Below, piece after piece: positions 1-8,118 of a stretch of 64,000 nucleotides of DNA. Origin of the DNA: Viridibacterium sediminicola (lineage in GTDB: Bacteria; Pseudomonadota; Gammaproteobacteria; Burkholderiales; Rhodocyclaceae). Below the pieces are notes generated by a model. That model was not told the DNA's origin. It ran no database searches and worked only from the letters and a program-made list of their open reading frames with translations. The stretch's first letter is position 1. The number at the start of each line of letters is the position of its first letter. Location: the NCBI RefSeq assembly GCF_039631295.1, contig NZ_JBDIVE010000001.1, forward strand, positions 496,001 to 560,000, written 5' to 3'. A program made the position numbers and the translations under genes.

Positions 1-176
1 ACGCAGTCGATGAAGTCAACGGCTGGACCTACATCATGAGCAACTTCCAGCACGCGGGTGACTGGGGCTCGATCCACAGCAAGGTGCAGGCGACGCTGGA
101 CCCGCTGATCCGCGCCAACTACAAGGATCGCTTCGGCGCGGCCGTCGGCTACCTGACCGGCATGCCCAAGGCCTAA
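1..176 (+). CDS. C-terminal end of an unidentified protein (possibly PhoX/DUF839-like)
   Basis: An open frame enters from the left edge (first complete codon at position 3) and ends at TAA 174-176, giving the last 57 residues of a protein. It contains a Trp-Thr-Tyr stretch followed by an Asn-Phe-Gln-His-Ala-Gly-Asp-Trp segment. That segment resembles the QHPG-type motif near the C terminus of PhoX/DUF839 beta-propeller phosphatase-like proteins, but the resemblance is from memory and weak. Codon use is GC-rich at the third position, and a strong hairpin follows directly, so this is a real gene end rather than chance. Most of the gene lies outside the window, so function cannot be settled here. 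Confidence 0.55.
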   Translation, partial: AVDEVNGWTYIMSNFQHAGDWGSIHSKVQATLDPLIRANYKDRFGAAVGYLTGMPKA

Positions 177-203
177 ACCACCAGGCTCGACACAGCAGCA
201 CAC

Positions 204-228
204 AAACGGGGCCTGATGGCCCCGTTTT
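204..228 (+). terminator. Rho-independent terminator of the left-edge gene
   Basis: A perfect 10-bp stem (204-213 with 218-227) closes a TGAT loop and ends in a T tract. It lies 28 bp after the stop codon at 176. Confidence 0.85.
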
Positions 229-270
229 CACGTCCGCCATCACCCCTCAGCAAGCCTGACAGGCCAAGAA

Positions 271-304
271 AAACGGCCGCCACGCTTGCGCGTGACGGCC
301 GTTT
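271..304 (-). terminator. Rho-independent terminator of the EF-G gene
   Basis: Arms 271-279 and 296-304 pair perfectly, an inner 5-bp stem (281-285 with 290-294) closes a 4-nt loop, and on the minus strand the hairpin runs into a T-rich stretch (reverse complement of 267-273). It sits 38 bp past the EF-G stop. Confidence 0.85.
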
Positions 305-342
305 GATCGCTCGCAGTCGCCCCGCAGGGCGAACTGAAAAGC

Positions 343-2472
343 TTACTTGGTTTCCTTTTCGATCAGCTTGGCCACCATACCTGCCGGCACTTCATCGTAA
401 TGGTCGAATTCCATCGTGAAGGTGCCACGGCCGCTGGTCGCGGAACGCAGGAAGTTGATGTAGCCGAACATTTCAGCCAGCGGCACATAGCCTTGCACGA
501 AGGCGCTCGGGCCCTTCTGGCCTTGGTCGATCACCTGACCACGACGACGGTTGATGTCGCCGATGACGTCGCCGAGGTACTCGGACTCGGTCACCACTTC
601 GATCTTCATCGTCGGTTCCAGCAGCTTCGGCTTGCTCATCTTGTGTGCTTCGCGGAAGCAGCCCTTGCCGGCGATTTCGAAGGCCAGTGCCGACGAGTCA
701 ACATCGTGGAACTTGCCATCGACGAGGCGAGCCTTGAAGTCGACGACTTCGTAGCCAGCGACCTGACCGAACTTCGATTCGGTGCGGATGGCGTGCTCGA
801 CGGCCGGGATGTATTCGCGCGGCACGCGACCACCGGTGACTTCGTCGGAGAACTCGATGCCGCTACCAACCGGCAGCGGTTCGAAGATCATCTTCACTTC
901 AGCGAACTGACCCGAACCACCGGATTGCTTCTTGTGCGTGTAGATGTGCTCGACCGGACCACCGAAAGCTTCACGGAAGCTGACCTTCGGCTTGCCCATG
1001 TTGGCTTCGACGCCCAGCTCGGTACGCATACGGTCGATGGTGATTTCAAGGTGCAGCTCGCCCATGCCGCGCAGCACGGTCTGGCCGGTTTCCTTGTCCA
1101 CTTCGAGGCGCAGCGAGGGGTCAGCCTTGGCCATCTTGTAGAGAGCGGTGGACATCTTGTCGATGTCGCCACGGGTCTTCGGTTCGACCGACACGCTGAT
1201 CACCGGATCCGGGAAGCGCATACGTTCGAGCAGTTGCGGGTGAGCCGGATCGGACAGCGTGTCACCGGTTTCCGTATCCTTCATCGAGACCAGCGCGCAG
1301 ATGTCGCCAGCGCGTGCTTCTTCGATGTCCTTCATGACGTTGGCCTGCACTTCAACGATACGGCCGATACGTTCCTTCTTGTCACGCGTGACGTTGAGCA
1401 GGGTGTCGCCCTTCTTGATCACGCCCGAATAGACGCGGATGAAGGTCAGCGTGCCGAACTGGTCGTTGATCACCTTGAAGGCCAGAGCGCGCGCCGGTGC
1501 GTCGTCGGTCACTTCCTGCGTGCCGATCGAGTTACCGTCCGGGTCCACCATCGAGATGCCGCCGTTCTCGCCCGGGTAGGGCATGTAATCGACAACGGCG
1601 TCGAGCAGGTGTTGCACACCCTTGTTCTTGAACGAGGAGCCGCAGAACACGGGAACGGTCTTGCCCGACACGGTGCCTTTGCGGATCAGCTGCTTGAGCT
1701 GGGCCGGATCGTATTCGCCGGTTTCCACGAAGTTCATGAATGCGTCGTCGTCGAGGGCCAGCGCGGTTTCCAGCGCTTCCTGACGCAGCTCGGGCAGGCG
1801 GTCGATCCAGTCGTTGTCAGCCGAGGCAGCGAAGTTGAAGCGCTCGCGCAGCGACTCCAGCGGCACGGTTTCCCACGGGCTGTCCTTGTCTTCTTCCTTC
1901 CAGATGTAGGCCTGGTTGTGGATCAGGTCGGCCATACCGCAGAACTCGTTGGAGCTGCCCAGCGGCACTTGGCAGAGGATCACGTTGGCGCCCAGGCGCT
2001 CCTTGATGCCCTTCACACAGTGGGCGAAGTTGGCGCCCATGCGGTCCATCTTGTTCACGTAGCACATACGCGGAACGTTGTACTGGTTGGCCAGACGCCA
2101 GTTCGTTTCGGTCTGCGGCTCAACACCTGCCACACCGTCGAACACGACGACTGCGCCGTCGAGCACGCGCAGGCTGCGGTTCACTTCGATCGTGAAGTCC
2201 ACGTGCCCCGGGGTGTCGATCACGTTGATCTGATAACCCTTCCACTCGGTCGACACGGCCGCGCTCTGAATCGTGATGCCGCGCTTGCGTTCCTGTTCCA
2301 GGTAGTCGGTCGTCGTGCTGGCCTTACCGTCCTTGGTGTCATGCACGTCGACGATCTGGTGCTTCTTGCCGGTGTAGTAGAGCACGCGCTCGGTGGTCGT
2401 GGTCTTGCCAGCGTCGATGTGCGCGATGATCCCGATGTTGCGATAAAGACTGAGAGCCTTCTGCCTTGCCAT
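343..2472 (-). CDS. fusA: Translation elongation factor G (stand-alone paralogue type)
   Basis: Cytoplasmic GTPase that drives ribosomal translocation. It is 709 aa, near the normal EF-G length. The G1 motif AHIDAGKT is at residues 17-24, with DTPGH and NKMD motifs following, then EF-G domains II-V. I chose ATG 2472 over the longer frame to 2571 because the residues before it are not EF-G-like and a GGAAAGG Shine-Dalgarno lies just upstream. The switch I region reads DTKDGKASTTTDYLEQERKRG rather than the usual short DGAATMDWMEQE form, and the gene is not next to rpsL, rpsG or tuf. Both facts suggest the second EF-G that many betaproteobacteria carry. Whether it is the main or the accessory copy cannot be decided from this window. 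Confidence 0.95.
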   Translation of the reverse strand: MARQKALSLYRNIGIIAHIDAGKTTTTERVLYYTGKKHQIVDVHDTKDGKASTTTDYLEQERKRGITIQSAAVSTEWKGYQINVIDTPGHVDFTIEVNRSLRVLDGAVVVFDGVAGVEPQTETNWRLANQYNVPRMCYVNKMDRMGANFAHCVKGIKERLGANVILCQVPLGSSNEFCGMADLIHNQAYIWKEEDKDSPWETVPLESLRERFNFAASADNDWIDRLPELRQEALETALALDDDAFMNFVETGEYDPAQLKQLIRKGTVSGKTVPVFCGSSFKNKGVQHLLDAVVDYMPYPGENGGISMVDPDGNSIGTQEVTDDAPARALAFKVINDQFGTLTFIRVYSGVIKKGDTLLNVTRDKKERIGRIVEVQANVMKDIEEARAGDICALVSMKDTETGDTLSDPAHPQLLERMRFPDPVISVSVEPKTRGDIDKMSTALYKMAKADPSLRLEVDKETGQTVLRGMGELHLEITIDRMRTELGVEANMGKPKVSFREAFGGPVEHIYTHKKQSGGSGQFAEVKMIFEPLPVGSGIEFSDEVTGGRVPREYIPAVEHAIRTESKFGQVAGYEVVDFKARLVDGKFHDVDSSALAFEIAGKGCFREAHKMSKPKLLEPTMKIEVVTESEYLGDVIGDINRRRGQVIDQGQKGPSAFVQGYVPLAEMFGYINFLRSATSGRGTFTMEFDHYDEVPAGMVAKLIEKETK

Positions 2473-2818
2473 GGTGATGCCTTTCCAGATCTGGTTTGTA
2501 TTGCTGCGATGGGGGTTGCCTTGAAATTGCCTGGGCGTGCATTGCTGCTGGATGGTGGCAACACTGCCCACACCCGCCCACCGCCGATCAATTCTTCATG
2601 CGAGGTCCGCCAATGTAGCGCGGCTTTGCATACGAGGCGATGACAACTTGTATTTTGTCCGGCAAATGGCTCTCTCGCTCAGCCAAAGCCTGGCCAAAAG
2701 CCATTCGCCTCCACGCTTTTACCCCGATACATGGCCAAAACGGCGGAATCGGCCGAGTCGGGGGCGCGTAATTATGCGCCAGATCAGGGGTTTATTGCAC
2801 TCAAAATTTTCTATACGC
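2473..2818. other. 346-bp non-coding stretch upstream of EF-G
   Basis: No credible gene. It must hold the EF-G promoter (minus strand), but I could not pick out a clear -35/-10 pair. A short inverted repeat, gctcaa-ttt-ttgagc (2817-2831), overlaps the stop codon of the ABC permease, and a weaker one (ggcgc/gcgcc) lies at about 2762-2779; neither has a convincing T tract. Confidence 0.6.
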
Positions 2819-3580
2819 TCAATTTTTGAGCTTGTAACCGCTGCGGAACATCCACGTCACCACCGCCATGGCCGCCAGCAGGAAGACCAGGGTGACGCCC
2901 AGACTGATGCCTACGCTGACATCGCCGACGCCGAAAAAGCTCCAGCGAAAGCCGCTGATCAGGTACACCACCGGGTTGAACAGGCTGATTTTCTGCCACA
3001 GCGGCGGCAACATATCGATGGAGTAGAAGCTGCCGCCCAGAAAGGTCAGCGGCGTGATGATCAGCATCGGCACCAGCTGCAGCTTCTCGAAACCATCGGC
3101 CCAGATGCCGATGATGAAGCCCAGCAAGCTGAAGGTGACCGCCGTCAGCAGCAGGAACAGCAGCATCCACACCGGATGCACGATGTGCAGCGGCACGAAC
3201 AGCGCCGCCGTCGCTAGGATGGTGAGCCCGAGGATGATCGATTTGCTCGCCGCCGCGCCGACATAGGCCAGCACCGCCTCGAAACCCGAGACCGGCGCCG
3301 AGAGCAGCTCGTAGATGGTGCCGCTGAATTTCGGAAAGTAGATGCCGAACGAGGCATTGGAAATGCTCTGCGTGAGCAGGGACAGCATGATTAGCCCCGG
3401 CACGATGAAGGCGCCGTAGCTCACTTCGCCTACGGTCTGGATGCGCGAACCGATGGCCGCGCCAAAGACCACGAAGTACAGCGAGGTGGAAATCACCGGC
3501 GAGACAATGCTCTGCACCAGAGTGCGCCGCGTGCGCGCCATTTCGAAACGGTAGATCGCGCGGATGGCGTGGATGTTCAT
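2819..3580 (-). CDS. ABC-2 type exporter permease (YadH/NodJ-like)
   Basis: Integral membrane subunit of an export ABC transporter, 253 aa, with six predicted hydrophobic segments and the ABC-2 family layout (N-terminal cytosolic stretch with RFEMARTRRTLVQ, loop PKFSGTIYELLSAPVSGFE, late motif FLGGSFYSIDMLPPLWQ). It is typical of the YadH and NodJ lineage, whose substrates are mostly unknown. Its ATG overlaps the stop of the ATPase gene by 4 bases (ATGA, 3577-3580), so the two are translationally coupled and form a two-gene operon on the minus strand. The substrate cannot be inferred from the neighbours. Confidence 0.9.
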   Translation of the reverse strand: MNIHAIRAIYRFEMARTRRTLVQSIVSPVISTSLYFVVFGAAIGSRIQTVGEVSYGAFIVPGLIMLSLLTQSISNASFGIYFPKFSGTIYELLSAPVSGFEAVLAYVGAAASKSIILGLTILATAALFVPLHIVHPVWMLLFLLLTAVTFSLLGFIIGIWADGFEKLQLVPMLIITPLTFLGGSFYSIDMLPPLWQKISLFNPVVYLISGFRWSFFGVGDVSVGISLGVTLVFLLAAMAVVTWMFRSGYKLKN

Positions 3581-4503
3581 GCGGCCTCCCGCAACAGGCT
3601 GACAAAGATGTCTTCGAGCGAGCTCTGCGAGGTCTGCAGATCCTTGTAGGCCACACCGGCGGCGGCAAGATCAGCCAGCACGCTGGCGATGCGGCTGCCG
3701 TCGTCCTTGGCGTCGTAGGTGTAGATCAGCTCATGCCCGTCCGCCGACAAGGCCAGATTCCAGCCCGCCAGCGCGGGCGGAATCGCCGCCAGCCGCGCCG
3801 GCAGCTGCAGCGTCATCTGCTTCTTGCCGAGCTTGCGCATCAGTTCGATCTTGTCTTCGACGAGGATGATCTCGCCGCGATTGATCACGCCGATGCGGTC
3901 GGCCATCTCCTCGGCTTCCTCGATGTAATGCGTGGTCAGGATGATGGTCACGCCGCTTTGCTGCAGGCGCCGCACCAGCGCCCACATATCCTGGCGCAAG
4001 CTGACATCGACGCCCGCCGTCGGCTCGTCGAGGAACAGCACCTGCGGCTCGTGCGACAGCGCCTTGGCAATCAGCAGACGGCGCTTCATGCCGCCAGACA
4101 AAGCCATGATCCGGCTGTCTTTCTTCTCCCACAGCGAGAGGTCACGCAGGATTTGCTCCAGGTACTCGGGCCGTGGCGCCTTGCCGAACAGGCCGCGCGA
4201 AAACGTCACCGCGCCCCACACGGTCTCGAAGGCATCGGTGGTCAGCTCCTGCGGCACCAGGCCGATCAGGGCGCGCGCTGCGCGGTAGTCGCGCACGATG
4301 TCGTGGCCGCCAACCGTCACGCTGCCCGTACTAGGCCGCACCAGACCACAGACACTGCCGATCAGGGTCGTCTTGCCGGCACCATTGGGACCCAGCAGCG
4401 CAAAGATTTCGCCCTTGCGGATGTCGAGATCAACACGCTTGAGCGCCTGGAAACCGCTGTCGTAAGTTTTGGACAGATCGCGGATGGAGAGAATGGCTTG
4501 CAT
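3577..4503 (-). CDS. ABC-2 exporter ATP-binding protein (YadG-like)
   Basis: ATPase subunit partnering the downstream permease, 308 aa. Walker A GPNGAGKT is at residues 38-45, then signature LSGGMKRRLL, Walker B LFLDEPTAGVD, and an H-loop in TTHYIEEAEEMADR. The C-terminal ~80 residues match the regulatory tail of the YadG/drug-exporter ATPases and end in SSLEDIFVSLLRE. The frame is open further upstream (to 4710), but those residues are not ABC-like; ATG 4503 begins the canonical domain. It overlaps the permease by ATGA. Probably exports a lipid, polysaccharide or drug; the substrate is unknown. Confidence 0.92.
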   Translation of the reverse strand: MQAILSIRDLSKTYDSGFQALKRVDLDIRKGEIFALLGPNGAGKTTLIGSVCGLVRPSTGSVTVGGHDIVRDYRAARALIGLVPQELTTDAFETVWGAVTFSRGLFGKAPRPEYLEQILRDLSLWEKKDSRIMALSGGMKRRLLIAKALSHEPQVLFLDEPTAGVDVSLRQDMWALVRRLQQSGVTIILTTHYIEEAEEMADRIGVINRGEIILVEDKIELMRKLGKKQMTLQLPARLAAIPPALAGWNLALSADGHELIYTYDAKDDGSRIASVLADLAAAGVAYKDLQTSQSSLEDIFVSLLREAA

Positions 4504-4631
4504 GTGCGGCACCTTAACCGATGCGCGATGAGGAAGCCAGCACGCACCCGACATCAGCTCAACAAGCGGCACTGTACCGCTCAAGCCTGATGGACAGATA
4601 CGCCAACGCAGCATCAAGCGCCGCCGGACAG

Positions 4632-4666
4632 CCGCAACACAAGGCGATATGCGCCTTGAATTGCGG
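4632..4666 (-). terminator. Stem-loop downstream of the MFS gene
   Basis: Two nested perfect arms (4632-4637 with 4661-4666, and 4640-4646 with 4652-4658) close a 5-nt loop 31 bp past the MFS stop. No T run follows on the minus strand, so this is a terminator or mRNA 3-prime stabiliser at best. Confidence 0.45.
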
Positions 4667-4696
4667 TTACGCATTGTCCGCGCCAATCCGCTCCTG

Positions 4697-5995
4697 TCAG
4701 CTTGCGACAACAGGCGACGCCAACGGGCCGCGCCGATGAATACGCAACACCGTCACCGCCGCGGCTAGACAGAGACCGCCGGAGATCATCGTCGCCACGG
4801 TGTAGCTGCCCAGGCTGTTGCGCAGCACACCGGCGAGCAGTGCGGCGAAGGCGGCGCCGAGCTGGTGGCCGGCGACGATCCAGCCGAAGACGATGGGCGC
4901 GTCGCGTGAGCCGAACACATCGTTGGTGAGGCGCACGGTCGGCGGCACGGTGGCGATCCAGTCCAGTCCGTAGAACAGCGCGAACACCGGCAAGCCGAAG
5001 TAACTCAGGCCGAAGGCATACGGCAGATAGATCAGCGCCAGGCCGCGCAGGCCGTAGTACCAGAACAGCAGCACGCGGTTGTTGAAGCGGTCGGAGAGCC
5101 AGCCTGACAAGGTGGTGCCGACTAGGTCGAGCGCGCCCATCGCGGCGAGGATACTGGCGCCTTTGACCGGATCGAGCCCGTAATCGCCACACATGGCAAT
5201 GAAGTGGGTGCCGATGTAGCCATTGGTACTCGCCCCACAGACGAAGAAGCTGAAGAACAGCAGCCAGAAATCTCGTTGCTTGACGGCGCGGCCCAGCGCA
5301 CCAAAAGCGATGGCGAGCAGGTTCTTGCGCGCTTCGGGCGGCGCCAGCGGCGCATCGTCCGGCTCGCCGTACAGAGGCAGGCCCAGATCGGCCGGGCGTT
5401 CAGGCAGAAACAGGAAGGCGACCAGCACAACCACGGCGATGGCCGCCGCGACAATCAGCACCACCGGCCGCCAGCCGTGCTGGGCGACGATGCTGGCCAT
5501 CGTGGGCAGAAAGATCAGCTGGCCAGTGGCCGTGCTCGCTGTCAATATGCCCATCGCCAGGCCGCGCCGCGCCTTGAACCAGCGGCTGACCACCGTCGCC
5601 CCGAGCGTCATCGCCGTGGCGCCGGTCGAACAGCCGACGATCACGCCCCACAGCACGGACATCTGCCAGCTCTGCTGCATGAAGTTCGACAGGGCCACCG
5701 CCGTCGCCAGCAGACTCAGCGCGCAGAGCACGGTGCGGCGCAGGCCGAAGCGCTCCATGGCCGCAGCGGCAAATGGCCCCATCAGGCCGAACAGCGCAAG
5801 ATTGATCGACAGCGCCAGGGAGATGCTGGAACGCGTCCAGCCGAAATCCTGCTCCAGCGGCACCATCATGATGCTCGGCGTGGCGCGCGTGGCGGCGGTG
5901 ATGAGCATGACCAGAAAGCTCACGGCCACAGCGACCCAGGCGTAGTGAAAGCGCTTATCGATGCGCGTGCGTGCCCACATGGCAATGATCTGCAT
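4697..5995 (-). CDS. Major facilitator superfamily transporter
   Basis: Inner-membrane secondary transporter, 432 aa, with about 12 hydrophobic segments and MFS loop motifs (an ERFGLRR stretch after TM2 and GWLSDRFNNR after TM8). The split by a charged central loop (PERPADLGLPLYGEPDD) is typical of the organic-anion / monocarboxylate-like MFS group. ATG 5995 has a GGGAGAA Shine-Dalgarno. It diverges from the TetR gene across a 129-bp gap carrying two copies of a 16-bp repeat, so TetR is the likely repressor. The regulator may sense the exported or imported compound. Substrate unknown. Confidence 0.9.
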   Translation of the reverse strand: MQIIAMWARTRIDKRFHYAWVAVAVSFLVMLITAATRATPSIMMVPLEQDFGWTRSSISLALSINLALFGLMGPFAAAAMERFGLRRTVLCALSLLATAVALSNFMQQSWQMSVLWGVIVGCSTGATAMTLGATVVSRWFKARRGLAMGILTASTATGQLIFLPTMASIVAQHGWRPVVLIVAAAIAVVVLVAFLFLPERPADLGLPLYGEPDDAPLAPPEARKNLLAIAFGALGRAVKQRDFWLLFFSFFVCGASTNGYIGTHFIAMCGDYGLDPVKGASILAAMGALDLVGTTLSGWLSDRFNNRVLLFWYYGLRGLALIYLPYAFGLSYFGLPVFALFYGLDWIATVPPTVRLTNDVFGSRDAPIVFGWIVAGHQLGAAFAALLAGVLRNSLGSYTVATMISGGLCLAAAVTVLRIHRRGPLASPVVAS

Positions 5996-6024
5996 ACTGG
6001 CTTCTCCCTGTTAAGCCCTTTTGT

Positions 6025-6072
6025 TACCGATCAGTAACATTGCTTGTCATGCTATGTACCGGGCAGTAACAT
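6025..6072. promoter_or_regulatory. Probable TetR operator, two direct copies
   Basis: TACCGATCAGTAACAT (6025-6040) and TACCGGGCAGTAACAT (6057-6072) match at 14 of 16 bases and lie exactly 32 bp apart, about three helical turns. The first copy extends to an inverted repeat GTTAC-N6-GTAAC (6023-6038). They lie in the MFS/TetR divergent promoter, where a dimeric TetR repressor would bind. Confidence 0.7.
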
Positions 6073-6124
6073 GTCAAGCAGAAACCAGCCCCAAGCTTTC
6101 AGCATAGTCTTCAAGCCTGCCATC

Positions 6125-6787
6125 ATGCCTGCCCCCAAACGCAAGCCTCAAGCCACCGCCACCGCTGATCCACAGCCCGCACCGGTGCGCGTCGTCCATC
6201 GCGCCGCTGAAGCGCAGGCGCAGATTCTCGCTGCGGTGGATGAGCTGTTTTATCGTGAAGGTGCGCGCGCGGTTGGCGTTGATGCTGTCGTCAAACGGGC
6301 AGGCGTCAACAAGATGAGCCTGTATCGGCAGTTCGAGTCGAAAGATGCCTTGCTGCTGCATTACCTCGCTGGCCGCGAGCAGAAATTCTGGGCTTACTTT
6401 GAAGCCAGCCTCGCCAAGCATCCGGGCCAGCCACGTGAGCAGCTGCTGCAGTTTTTCATCGATCTGTCGGCGCGCGCCAGCCAGCACGACTATCGCGGCT
6501 GCCCCTTCGTCAATTTCGCGGTCGAGTTTCCCGATCCGGCGCACCCGGCGCGTCTCGCCGTCGCGGCCAACAAGTCGCGCCTGATCGCACGCCTGCAGGA
6601 ACTGGCGCGACACACTGAAGCCGCCGATGCCGAGGCACTCGCCAACGGGCTGGCGCTGCTGATCGAAGGCGCCTACGCTGCAAGCCAGACTTACACACCC
6701 GGCCACGCCCTGATCAAAGCCCTGCCTCAGGTCGCGAAATGCATGCTCGACGCCGCTTGCGGCCCGCCCACTGAAAGCCCGCCATGA
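6125..6787 (+). CDS. TetR/AcrR family transcriptional regulator
   Basis: DNA-binding repressor, 220 aa from ATG 6125. The N-terminal helix-turn-helix spans about residues 30-75 (AAVDELFYREGARAVGVDAV then KRAGVNKMSLYRQFESKDALL). The C-terminal ligand domain has a GCPFVNFAVEFPDPAHPA segment seen in TetR proteins near small-molecule detoxification genes. An alternative ATG at 6071 would overlap the second operator copy, so 6125 is preferred, although no strong Shine-Dalgarno supports either. It likely represses itself and the divergent MFS pump. Its stop overlaps the next gene by ATGA. Confidence 0.88.
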   Translation: MPAPKRKPQATATADPQPAPVRVVHRAAEAQAQILAAVDELFYREGARAVGVDAVVKRAGVNKMSLYRQFESKDALLLHYLAGREQKFWAYFEASLAKHPGQPREQLLQFFIDLSARASQHDYRGCPFVNFAVEFPDPAHPARLAVAANKSRLIARLQELARHTEAADAEALANGLALLIEGAYAASQTYTPGHALIKALPQVAKCMLDAACGPPTESPP

Positions 6788-7191
6788 TCAAGATCAGCGC
6801 CATCGACCACATCGTCTTACGCGTCGTCGATGTCGAGGCGATGATCGCCTTCTACACCACGGTGCTCGGCTGCAGCCTAGAACGCAGCGAGCCCGAGCAA
6901 GGCCTCTACCAGCTGCGCGCCGGCTCGGCCTTGATCGATCTAGTGGCGGTGCATCTGCCGCTCGGCCAGCAAGGTGGCTGCGCGCCGGGCAAGGAGGGGC
7001 GCAATCTCGATCACTTCTGCTTGCGCATTGAAAGCTGCGACGAAGCAAGCTTGCGTGCCCACCTGCGCAACCTGGGCGTCGAAGCCGGCCCCAGCACCCA
7101 GCGCTACGGCGCAGAAGGACGCGGACCGTCGATCTACATCGGCGATCCGGAAGGCAACATCATCGAGTTCAAGGGGCCGGTGAAAAGCTGA
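6784..7191 (+). CDS. VOC / glyoxalase-like metalloprotein
   Basis: 135-aa single-module vicinal-oxygen-chelate protein. Candidate metal ligands are His9 (AIDHIVLRV), a His in NLDHFCLRI and Glu in NIIEFKG, matching the H-H-E set of the glyoxalase / fosfomycin-resistance superfamily. The GDPEGNIIEF end is typical. It is coupled to the upstream TetR gene by a 4-base overlap and so should be controlled with the divergent MFS transporter, which fits an electrophile or antibiotic detoxification role. The reaction is not identifiable from sequence. Confidence 0.88.
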   Translation: MIKISAIDHIVLRVVDVEAMIAFYTTVLGCSLERSEPEQGLYQLRAGSALIDLVAVHLPLGQQGGCAPGKEGRNLDHFCLRIESCDEASLRAHLRNLGVEAGPSTQRYGAEGRGPSIYIGDPEGNIIEFKGPVKS

Positions 7192-7200
7192 GCGGATAGA

Positions 7201-8118
7201 TCAGCGCACGAAGGGAATCGTCAGCGCCGCCGGCGCCGTCTGCCGCCCGACCAGGCCGCCGACGGCGAGCAAGGCGAGCAGATAGGGCAGCATGATCAGC
7301 AAAGCGCTGGGCACTTCGATGCCCATGGCCGGCAGCTGGAACTGCAGCGCCGTCGCTGCGCCGAACAGCAGGCAGGCCAGCAGCGTGCGGCCAATCTTCC
7401 AGTTGCCGAAGATCACCGCCGCAATCGCCAGATAGCCGGTGCCATTGGTCATCCCTTCGGTGAAGGTGTGGATGTCGCCAATCGACAGGAAGCAGCCAGC
7501 CAGTGCCGACATCATCCCGGTAAACAGCACGGCGCCGTAGCGCAGGGTATTGACCGACAAACCCGATTTGTCGACCGCCCGCGGTGCGCTGCCCGCCGAA
7601 TGCAGGGCCAGCCCCAGCGCGGTGTAGCGCATCACCCAGGCCAGCACGGCAATCAGCGCCAGACCCAGATACAGCAACCAGGCTTGCTGGAACACCTGGT
7701 CGCCGAAGATCGGAATATCACCCAGGCCCGGCGGAGCCCATTTGTCCAGACCGGGAATCTCGGCACGCGAACGGCCGCCGAAAATCTCGCGATAAGCCAG
7801 GGTCGTGGCGCCCAGCACCAGGATATTGATGCCGATGCCGGTGACGATCTGGTTGGCGCGCAGCGTGATGCTCAGCACCGCCTGCAGCAGCGCCACCGGG
7901 ATCACCGCCACCACACCGATGAGCAGGCCCAGCATCGGCGAACCGGTCGCCCAGGCGCCCACCGCGCCGGCAAAAGCGCCGGTGAGCATCATGCCCTCGA
8001 CACTCATATTGAGTACGCCGGTACGCTCGCTGAGCAGTTCGCCACTGGCCGAGAGCATCAAGGGCGCGGCCAGACGGATGGTGGAACCTATAAAGACTGC
8101 CGCCATTTCGACACTCAT
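7201..8118 (-). CDS. BMP-type ABC importer permease 2 (YufQ/NupQ-like)
   Basis: 305-aa inner-membrane subunit of a nucleoside- or ureide-like ABC importer (BPD_transp_2 family). The conserved SERTGVLNMSVEGMMLTGAF segment near the N terminus marks this permease type. I chose ATG 8118 because GGGAGG lies at the right distance and it forms an ATGA overlap with the upstream permease gene; the frame is open a few codons further. Last gene of the four-gene minus-strand importer operon (SBP, ATPase, permease 1, permease 2). Confidence 0.92.
   Translation of the reverse strand: MSVEMAAVFIGSTIRLAAPLMLSASGELLSERTGVLNMSVEGMMLTGAFAGAVGAWATGSPMLGLLIGVVAVIPVALLQAVLSITLRANQIVTGIGINILVLGATTLAYREIFGGRSRAEIPGLDKWAPPGLGDIPIFGDQVFQQAWLLYLGLALIAVLAWVMRYTALGLALHSAGSAPRAVDKSGLSVNTLRYGAVLFTGMMSALAGCFLSIGDIHTFTEGMTNGTGYLAIAAVIFGNWKIGRTLLACLLFGAATALQFQLPAMGIEVPSALLIMLPYLLALLAVGGLVGRQTAPAALTIPFVR

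Noticed and set aside
400..2643. 747-codon plus-strand ORF opposite EF-G
   Set aside because: A shadow of the EF-G gene on the other strand: high-GC antisense frames stay open, and the product (His/Val/Asp-rich) matches no family.
2817..2831. Terminator for the ABC-2 operon
   Set aside because: The inverted repeat has only six paired bases with an AT core and overlaps the stop codon; no T run beyond it.
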